Origin: Adiantum capillus-veneris
Lineage: Eukaryota > Streptophyta > Polypodiopsida > Polypodiales > Pteridaceae
Length of the DNA stretch: 64,000 bases
Assembly: GCA_014529385.2 (NCBI GenBank)
Contig: CM043952.1
Coordinates: 149,819,057 to 149,883,056 of the forward strand
Direction of reading: 5' to 3'
Below, piece by piece: positions 55,657 to 64,000 of the stretch (positions within the stretch are counted from its first letter, which is position 1; the number at the start of each line of letters is the position of its first letter). The notes under the pieces were generated by a model. It saw only the letters and a program-made list of their open reading frames with translations, was not told the origin of the DNA and ran no database searches. The position numbers and the translations under genes are program-made.

Positions 55657-56702
55657 ACACCTCTTACTCCTGCAATGTCAAATGTGGAACCATGGTCCAA
55701 CTTCACTCAACTAAGAATCCCACTAGAGAAAGTGTTAAACCACTCATGATGTGGTGTGATGTGGAAAAGTGCACCCTCATCTAGTGACCAACGAGAAGAA
55801 GTGCCACCTCTTGAAGACACCGTCACGGGCATATGAAGCCACCTCTCTAGCCTGTGTTGAAACCTCACATGCATCACACATACATCTTTGTGGCTACCAC
55901 ATACGTTTGAAACAACATAGCTTGAAGTGCCCTGTGTGACCATAGTGCCAACATCACATATAACAAGACCGCCATGTCTCATAAGACATCCCTGTCAACT
56001 TTTAACCATCACACATGATAGATATACCATTGAATAGCACATATACATAAACATCTCTACAATAGGTATACAATGCAAAATGCACAACCCAACATAAATG
56101 TACAGAGTAACCATGCATAAGCCAATGCCAATAGATAATGCAAACACAAGCGGTATCACTATAAACAAGAAACACCAAAACTTGGGATAAAAAACTCTCA
56201 AAAGAGAATAAAATATATAACCATATGCATAAGTAGAGGGCAAACACAATGGTCAATATGCGTCCCACAAATTTGTGTACAAAATTTAAAAATTACGTAT
56301 AAACTAAACTTGTACTTATTGAACCACAACCTATGGCTACTTGTAACCTCTGAACAGTCTACAATAAAATCAATGAGAAATTTGGGACAACTTTCTTCTG
56401 AAAACTTGTTCTTTACACAAGGAAAATTAGAACTGTGGCTAAATTTTTTGCTACAAATCCTTTTGCACATATACTCCCAAATGCTCTTGTGGATCGAATC
56501 CAAGCTCATACCTACTTCTATACTCACTGTGAGTTGAAATGAAGCTCAATGCTTCTCCACTCCAATGTATACCAGATCTAAGTGGTCTCACCTACACCAA
56601 GATCCAATTGTGAGCCCTAGAATGGCCACCTACTCACCAATGCACTAATGCTTGCATGCTGCAAAGCGAGACATCTCTATGATAAACTCCTCATGTACAA
56701 CC
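55657..56702 (-). other. F internal sequence, 5' part
   Basis: About 1 kb left of the F primer site. A minus-strand ORF at 56198-56527 (109 codons; stretches such as KFLIDFIVDCSEV) has no recognised domain, and overlapping ORFs in two frames at 55995-56268 are mutually exclusive. Possibly a decayed gag region; unproven. Confidence 0.4.
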
Positions 56703-56907
56703 ATGCTCTAATATCAATTGAAAGAACGCATGCACATATGCCTGAATATATGAGAGAGGAAGGATAATAAGGAGACTTTATGTGGGTGAAGCTAATCTCT
56801 CAAGTAGAAGATTGTAAGAGCTTCTTATTCTTGTATATGTATAGAAAATAAGAGGAGGACCGGACACCGTGTCCTGCCAGGGTAAGGCACACTACCTTAC
56901 CCCAATA
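56703..56907 (-). repeat. Primer site and 5' LTR of F
   Basis: On the minus strand the 189 bp LTR (56719-56907) ends GTTCTTTCA and is followed by ATTGATATTAGAGCATGG (56701-56718), a decayed TTGGTATCAGAGC site. The LTR begins TATTGG, the first dinucleotide having changed from TG. Confidence 0.58.
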
Positions 56908-58164
56908 GGTAACGTTTGAAAATATTGGATAAAAAAACTAAAAAAGCATGAGGTAATCAATTGTAGACAACATGGTTGCCATCACCAACTTCAACTTGCT
57001 TCTTGTCATCAGCTTGAGCCTGCTCGCCAATGCTAGCTTGAGTCAGCACAAAGGGATTGCATTGCTAGGTTGCCTTATGAGCAAGAGCCTTGGGCATCAA
57101 GATCCAAGAAGGTAGAAACACACACTTGAGCTCCAGCTACTTGCATTCGATTTGGGATAGAAAATGGTGGAGCAAGACGACCATGAAAAGCATGACATAC
57201 AATGCCTTCATGTTAGGGATGTACAAATGTTGTTTGGGTAGGCCCATGGAGGTAATACTTTTCTCTTCAAATGAGTGGGTGAGGTTGCAGCCTTCCAAAA
57301 GCCTTGCTTACCATGAAAAGCTGGAGGTTGCATATGTTGAGACACACACACACATAGACCACAAAACCCTACAGGGGATCTCATGCAAGTGCAATTGATA
57401 ACAACAACTATGGATGTGGCAAGTGTTGGGAAATGATGCATGTCCCACTTGTAGTGTTGAGCACTAGAAAAGCAAGGAAATATAGTGGCTACTTGCACGC
57501 ACGTTATAATATTGAAGCAATAATAAGGAACCTTTAACTCCATGGCAGTGAGGGTCCAACTTGCATGTTATATCATCATAGATACATTTTTCTCAAATTT
57601 ACCCCTCCCACTTATCCTAACTTAATTGCGTATATGTTGACAATGGCAAAAAACTCCCCTCACCATCATATGTTAATTGTAGATATTACTTACTCGCAGC
57701 TTTCATATTTGAATCGTAGGAATCTTGCTGGATTCCAAGCAAGACTAGTTGGCTCTACACTAATTTTTTTTCTAAGTCTTTGAAGATTCCCCATAGCCTA
57801 GTGAGGTCACAAAAAATATCAAGTGTGAGGGTCCAATGAGGCTCCTGGGCTCTCACTAGGCTTGGGGATTGAGACTTAAGTTTGGGTGGCCATTTTGGGC
57901 ACATGAGTTGGAGGGGGTGTAGGAAGATTCAACGGTAGTAGCATCATGGGCAATCAAGTGATCATTGTGGGGTGCAAAAGCAATGCATAGGTGAGCTTGG
58001 TACTAGTTTGGAGTGAGGGTGGGTGTCCATGTTGTTGATGCACCTATGGCCCCACACATAGTAGGTGGGATCCCTAGAGACAAAGAGAATGACCTCTTAC
58101 TTCTCTTCCTCTCTTTCGTTTTCCATTGCCTCAAAGTTCACAATTTCCATTCCACTTTCTATTT
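56908..58164. other. No feature recognised
   Basis: Only short, motif-free ORFs on both strands (57090-57398 +, 57208-57543 -, 58013-58258 +). No repeat structure stands out. Confidence 0.35.
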
Positions 58165-59160
58165 GATTGATTTTGAAAGAATTACCCATTTGAAATCAAT
58201 TGGAGGCACTTACTTATCTCTCCCTATTGGCATCTCTAAAACGAAATGTATTAGTTAGAAGATGCTGCTCAAATATTCCCTCTATCCTCATCATCTCACC
58301 CTCACCTCCTCACCATCATCTCTAAAATGAAATGCATTAGTCAAAAGATGCTACTCAAAGATTCCCTCTATCATCATCATCTTACCCTCACCTCCTCTTG
58401 CCTGTGTCACAAGAAAAGCTCAACCTTTCAGTTTCTACTATTTTCAGGTCCTCATTATAGATCTTCTAGTTTCTTTTTCATTTTACCTCTCAATGTTTTG
58501 TCCTAAAGTAATAGAGAATTTTTTCTGGTTTTTCAAATTGTGGAGAGCTAATTTACCTTCTCTTCCTCTCTTTCCTTTTCCATTGCCTTAGGGTTCATCA
58601 TTTCCATTCCACTTTGTTTCCATTGCAATTTCTATTCGAGTGATCATTTCCTAATACATAGCGTAAATACTGCAAGGAAACTCTAAAGAGAACAAAATGC
58701 TGAAGGAAAGGTCGTAAAAAAGAAATATAGAAATGTATCAATGCATAAAATGCAAACTAAAGTAGCTCATTATATAGGCATGGAAAGTCTCTTAACTTCC
58801 ACTTTCGTGGGGCTTTTCATTTCCTAAACTCACCCTTCACTTATGCAGTCGATATGTCTTAAGGAAATTTATTTTTCCATGGTTGGGGAGACCTAATCGA
58901 TTGATTTTGAATGAATTACCCATTTGAAATCAATTGGGGGCACCCACTAATCTTACCCTATTGACATCTCTAAAACAAAATGCATCAGTCAAAAGATAGA
59001 AGATGTTGCTGAAAGATTCCCTTTGTCCTCATCATCTCAGTGTCACCTGATCCTCACCCTCATCTCTAAAATGAAATGCATTAGTAAGAAGACGCTGCTC
59101 AAAGATTCCCTCTGTCCTCGTCGTCTCACCCTCATCTCCTCCTGCCTGCATTGCCTTGGC
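58165..59160 (+). repeat. Duplicated ~260 bp block with internal 86 bp repeat
   Basis: Copy 1 at 58165-58420 and copy 2 at 58898-59160 share GATTGATTTTGAA, GAATTACCCATTTGAAATC, and CATCTCTAAAA followed by AAATG. Within each copy the CATCTCTAAAA segment repeats after exactly 86 bp (58231 and 58317; 58975 and 59061). The TCTTCCTCTCTTT...CCATTGCCT stretch also recurs (58103, 58560). Not coding. Confidence 0.8.
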
Positions 59161-59974
59161 CTTGCGAGCTTGCTTCACCCCCAAAACCTCCCCTTCTCCC
59201 CAAAGCCTTGCCCTCCAGGCTTGCTGCATTCTAATTGACACCTACTGGTTGTTTCTTTTCTCTTGCGTTGCAGCCCGATAGTTGGCAACACCCTTGCAAG
59301 CTATGACCAAGCTCGGCGCTTTCTTCAACAACCCTGGACGGCATTGGTTAAAAATATTGGACTGCATGCCTTTGTGGGGAGGCAGCCCCATTCAGCTGCA
59401 TTCGGCCATCAAAAGCTGACTAAAAGCTTCAACCTGAAGTCAACGTGGTAGCTTTGAGTTGTGCACCTCAAGTTCATGAGGCCAATGCTCTACCACTCCG
59501 CCTACATTCCCTACGTGTTGGAAAGAAAATGTGTGCAACTGATGATAGCGAAAGACCTGCTAGCTACAAGCCCACTTGTGAGTTGGGTGACCAAACCTGC
59601 CAGTCATGCTCACCTATATATAGTGTAGCTAGCAAGCCGATATTAATCTACCGTCACCCTGAACACTCTCATCAATGTCGTCAAGGTGAAGGCATAGCAG
59701 TCATTGCATTTGAAGAAAGGCGAAGCCTGTGCATGATAGAGATGAAAGTGGAAAGACCGTGCTCATGCAACGTGGAAGTCAAACTCCACCTCAATGTGTG
59801 TTTAATGTAGATTGACCTTGCATCTTCATTGTAATGAAAGTTTTTCTCATTTTCTCATGCATGGAGTTATTGCAGATGTAGCAAAACACTATTTGTGTGC
59901 ACCTACGAGTACGACAGGTGGCCTTTGAGGACCTATAGGCTACCAACAAAGGATACAAACACAAGTCAAACTCA
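59161..59974. other. No gene supported
   Basis: The ORF at 59445-59810 (+, 121 codons) has no motif. A tRNA-like trace lies on the minus strand near 59460-59505 but does not fold into a full tRNA. Confidence 0.35.
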
Positions 59975-60340
59975 TGACCACATTGATCCCTAGCCAATGA
60001 ATTAACTAGAAATTTCTCTTACTATTTGTTGATTGGGCTTCTCCAACTTTTACCATTATCCTCATGTGATAGAAATGCAAATGAGTTAAGGCATAAAAGA
60101 GGCATGTTGAGGCTCCTTATCTTGTTCAATGTTAATGCACCCCAAGCAGATAGCTTGAGGCTGCATTGATCCCCATCCAATGAATGAAATTAAAATTTCT
60201 CTTACTATTTGTTGATTGGGATTCTACGGCTTTTACCATATTCTCATGTGGCGGTAATGCGAATGAATTAAGTCATGGAAGAGGCATGAAGAGGCTCCTT
60301 GGCTTGTGCAGTCTTAATGCACCCTAAGCAGATAGCTTGA
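59975..60340 (+). repeat. 183 bp tandem duplication
   Basis: Two copies of a block containing TTTCTCTTACTATTTGTTGA, GAGGCATG, GAGGCTCCTT and AGCAGATAGCTTGAGGC, starting near 59975 and 60158 with about 80% identity. Confidence 0.8.
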
Positions 60341-60736
60341 GGCATCATGAATGAATGACACTAAAAAAGTCAATGGCCCAAAGAAACCTGCAAAGTCAAA
60401 GTTATTAGCATCATCATCTAATCTCATATGGCTAAACTACATGTGAACACATTGTGTTGTGGATTGTCAAGACAACACATCCATGTGAAATTGAGATGTC
60501 TCTTGTGAAGTTCAAACTATTTTTTTTCTTCTTGATATTTAAGCTTATATCTTGTAATTACTTGAAAACTTCATAGCTGATCATCTTGGTGCCTACTCCT
60601 CAATCCACTAGTACATAAATCGTAGTTTGTTTTTCTTGCATAGAATTTGATATCTACATCCACCTACCTTTGTTTAAATCATAATCTGTCACTTGTTTGT
60701 CAAATATTTTGGCGTTTTTCAAAGGTGCTGCAATGG

Positions 60737-61107
60737 TGTCATAATAACTAATATTGAATTCTCCTAAATGATTTTCTCATGTTAAACTGATCATTTAACA
60801 TGGGGAAGTACCAGGGGAGAAAAAGCTAGATTATTGGTAAGGCTAGCAGACTAGTCATAGTAGGGATCCAAAGGAGGGAAAATAGGGATCCAAAGGGGGA
60901 CCATCTGCAAAAGAGCAATGTGCAAGCAATGGGCTTCAAAGACCTAAGGTTCAGCCCATTAAGGCTTCCAAAATGCTAAGGTTCCAAAATTCAAAGGTTA
61001 AGTCCAATGGTCAATACTCACGAAATTTGGATGCTTGATAGTGTACAAAAAGTGTTTGCAAGCTCCTAAAGAGGAGGGGGCGACCCCTTTAGTAGGGGAT
61101 GAAAGAG

Positions 61108-61201
<94 letters not shown>

Positions 61202-62397
61202 ATGCAAGCCCCTTCACACAAAGGGCATAGTGGACACATGTCAGCTCCCTAGCCCAGTTGCCCCCAAGATGCATTCAAATCCTATTGGATGGCCATAGAG
61301 GACAATTGAGAACTAGGCTAGAGTACTTTTACTTTAGTTCATTTAAAAACACTTAATAAAAGAACCAATAAGAATTAAGCTCTCTAGAAGACTATTGGCC
61401 AGTCTCCCAAGTGGTCCAATGAGCATTCAGCAACCCCATGGCTTGCATGATTCCTATTGGCCAGAAGACTAAGGCGTCCAATGAGAGTTTAATTGCATTA
61501 ATTAATTACCTAAAGTTCTCACAAAAGGGGAAAGGGGGACACTTGTCACAAAGCTATCACTTATGCTTCTCAATTTTCATTGGCTAAGCTTTGCAGGGTC
61601 CAATGGGGTGCTGGCATGAGTAAATTCCAAGAGGGGTCGACCAAGAGAGAGAGGGGGCTGAATTTTGACAAGGCATTATCACACACACACTCACACAATC
61701 TCATGTGTGAAGCAAGAAGACTCTCTCTCTCCTTCTCAAGCTTTAATGGAAAGCTCATCATCTACTCCAAGCTTGCAGAAGGGAGGCCTACACCAACAAC
61801 TCTTAGCTTTGTGATGCAAATCCAATCAAGAGCCAAGATTCAATGCATGCTCATCTCCTCTACCATGATAATTACTAAGCTATGCTAGCTATTATGAGTG
61901 ATTATCTGAGGAGATATACTTCTCTCTCGTAAGACTAATCCTTCTTCCTCTCAATCTACTCTCATACCCCGCTAGCTCTCACCATCTTCGAAGGTGTGTG
62001 AGGTCTTGGGTCTGAGACCGTGAGGGAATTGATGTTGTGTTTTAAAGTGTTTGCTTAGTGATTGAAGCTTCCATCTTCATTGCACTAGCTAGTTATTGAA
62101 GGAACACTAAGAATTGTATTGTAAAATGTCTCCCTCAATGGGGGAAACCTATAATACAAAGCCTTTTGGAGGGGGGACTGACTCCATATAAATCCGGTCC
62201 TCAAATGTTGTCAATAGCTTAATTTCTCTCTCTTTTGAAGTATTGTTCATGCCTATCTTACTAGTAGTTATGCTTTTTGTTGCTCTCTCCATCCAAGCAC
62301 TCTTGCTATGCTCATTAGGAATCTATTCTAATGAAATGCTCACTATGTCTATGCTATTTTCTGCTACACACAAGTTACTACGCCATTAAATGTTACA
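60737..62397 (+). repeat. Solo LTR of the B family
   Basis: 1661 bp, TGTCATAATAACT to AAATGTTACA, matching the B LTRs from end to end. No primer site or polypurine tract flanks it. The flanks AATGG and GTTGG are not a clear duplication. A (CA)n array of about 45 repeats (61111-61199) sits where B has 22 or 5. Confidence 0.9.
61111..61199. repeat. (CA)n microsatellite in the solo LTR
   Basis: About 45 perfect repeats. The ORFs on both strands here are repeat artefacts. Confidence 0.95.
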
Positions 62398-62436
62398 GTT
62401 GGAGATACGAAGGGGATATAGGGAGGATGGAAGACC

Positions 62437-62438
<2 letters not shown>

Positions 62439-62514
<76 letters not shown>
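62439..62514. repeat. (GA)n microsatellite
   Basis: About 38 perfect GA repeats, about 40 bp right of the solo LTR. Confidence 0.95.
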
Positions 62515-62517
<3 letters not shown>

Positions 62518-64000
62518 CAAAATTTTTATGTGCAAGAAGCGTATTTCAATGAAAAAATCTATTAGATGTATAGAGTAGGCAGTGCCTTTGCATGCTTGGG
62601 TGGTTACATGCATTCAAACTCATTCTACCACTAAAGTAGAACCACAAGCATGATTAATCCTAAAATTCCTCTTGAAGACTAGCTTTTAACAAATTGATAA
62701 GTATATGGACCTATGGAGGAGTCTAACAAGCCATCTGAAACAAGGATGGAAGCCCCCCTTGGATAGCGTAAGGTGGGTGTACTTGCTCTAAAGATAATCA
62801 AAATGGGACAATAGACATAGACTCAACCACTAACAACAAACATAAACAACCCGAGTGGTCTTACCTTATTGTTGGGGGTACCATCATAGCATAGCTCCAA
62901 TGACAAAAAATAATTGTCAATCCAGAGTGATGAGCTACCCGGCGGTTAGGGCATGGAAACACTCATCAATTAGTGATCTAATCATGGCAACACAAATGGC
63001 AAGTGACTCTACCAGATGAGCTTCTCAGCCTATGGAGGATCTAAGCCACGATGTCTGGCAATCTACACATCCACTTATCTTCACCTCTCGACCCAATCAC
63101 ACACACACACACACACACACACACTATCGATTGCAATAATGCACACATCACTAATCCCATGATGCAACACACTAATCACAAGTGCACACACATAGATCTA
63201 TTAAGCATCCATACTCCAATCAAACCTACATGCACAAAAAAAGTGTAGAGGACAATCACACAAGATTAGAGCAAGATTAACCACTAATTCATTAACGATC
63301 TAGCTAATCAAACATCATTAGCAATCAAAAGAGATTATGAGAGAGGCATAGTGAAAGAGAATTAAGCATTGATTAGTATTAACCAAGTCACATGAGCAAG
63401 AAGAATCGCAAGGACTCCATAGCCATCTCACTAAAAAGTGCTCTCACAAATGAGGCTGCGAATCCTAACTCCATTTACACACTACCTTATATACCTAGGG
63501 TAAAAATATGCAATGTTCGGGCGTCCAAGGCCTTTAGGGTTGCACAACTTACTGAATCTGCAACCTAAACACACTAACTGACCTATTATTTACATCTTGG
63601 AACTCTCGTTGTGCCCGTAACACATTACAAATATTAAAATGGCTTGAATTAAATTGGGAAATTACAATACATGGCCATTTTGGAAACTGTGAAAAATAAG
63701 TAGCCCAATCTTCACTTCCTCTTGGTATTGATCTTTGACGTGCACTTGTAATGCTTGGGCCTTTAGCAACTTTTGTTAACTGATGTCGGCTCAGTAGTTA
63801 ACATTATCCCCTTATGATTTTAGTGCCCATACTTGGGCACTGTTAAAAAGTGTCCGTGGAGGTTGTGGAAGGTTATTGATTGGTTGTTGCTGGGCAGGCT
63901 GTGTTGTCTTCATTTTTCATTGAATTTTTTGATAAGATCATTCTATTGTAGCATCTTCATTGGTCCAAGTTTGTCTCTGATGTGAGAGATGGTCACATTT
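62515..64000. other. No gene; one short microsatellite and one hairpin
   Basis: (CA)n at 63098-63124. A perfect 8 bp inverted repeat with a 4-nt loop at 63822-63841 (AGTGCCCA-TACT-TGGGCACT). Otherwise I recognise nothing. Confidence 0.4.

Larger units (their letters stand above)
41487..56907 (-). mobile_element. Element F: outer minus-strand LTR element
   Basis: 3' LTR 41487-41671 and 5' LTR 56719-56907, about 70% identical, TGTTGG...CTTTCA on the minus strand. A primer-like site follows the 5' LTR (56703-56718), and a polypurine complement (ACCTCCCACTTAAAG) abuts the 3' LTR at 41672. Flanks TGTAA (41482-41486) and GGTAA (56908-56912) differ by one base. Removing nested E leaves ~2.2 kb of internal sequence with no recognisable gag or pol, so it is non-autonomous or heavily deleted. 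LTR size suggests a Copia or TRIM/LARD-like element. Confidence 0.6.

Noticed and set aside
56198-56527. 109-codon minus-strand ORF as a host gene
   Set aside because: Lies inside element F, next to its primer site, with no recognised domain; more likely decayed element sequence.
59455-59515. tRNA gene on the minus strand (TGGTAGAGC box and CTCATGA loop-like sequence)
   Set aside because: The acceptor and T stems do not pair and there is no B-box GGTTCGA. At best it is a decayed tRNA-derived sequence.

Overview
This window is repeat-dominated nuclear DNA from a land plant. The evidence is several Ty3/gypsy chromoviruses with tRNA-iMet-type primer sites and C-terminal chromodomains, an L1/Tx1-like LINE, very long (CA)n and (CT/GA)n arrays, and AT-rich sequence with no prokaryotic gene signatures. 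The species cannot be fixed from the sequence; a fern or other large-genome plant would fit, but that is a guess. I found no intact host gene and no rRNA, tRNA or CRISPR locus.

Layout. 1-4280: decayed retrotransposon pieces (a short minus-strand LTR with primer site, a minus-strand RT scrap, a zinc-knuckle scrap, a gypsy 3' end, then the left half of gypsy copy H). 4281-13055: chromovirus A with both LTRs, inserted inside the RT/RNase H region of H, whose right half resumes at 13056. 13800-20530: a composite tandem repeat of (CT)n, a ~420 bp block, (GA)n and a ~62 bp C/G-rich unit. A full-length LINE with two intact ORFs (14559-19164) sits in one of its (CT)n tracts, followed by an array of inverted ~62 bp units (19687-20224). 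20531-24244: an unidentified decayed coding-like stretch (minus strand), then a ~152 bp AT-rich satellite. 24245-29201: an inverted LTR flanked by outward-pointing leaders, a gag remnant, a minus-strand protease remnant and a minus-strand solo LTR.

30376-40960: chromovirus C with 2.7 kb LTRs, a conserved short ORF inside each LTR, an extra 162-codon ORF between primer site and gag, and a gag-pol with scattered stops. 41487-56907: a three-level nest. F (minus, ~187 bp LTRs) holds E (minus, ~0.9 kb LTRs), and E's 5' LTR holds B (plus, chromovirus of the A superfamily). Near-matching 5 bp target duplications at each level support this. 60737-62397: a solo LTR of the B family. The rest is low-information sequence with small tandem duplications and microsatellites.

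In the chromoviruses gag would form the particle, and PR, RT, RNase H and integrase with chromodomain would copy and insert the element. A, B and C are all broken. The LINE's ORF1 (RNA-binding) and ORF2 (endonuclease-RT) are the only long intact coding sequences here, so it is the best candidate for a recently active element.
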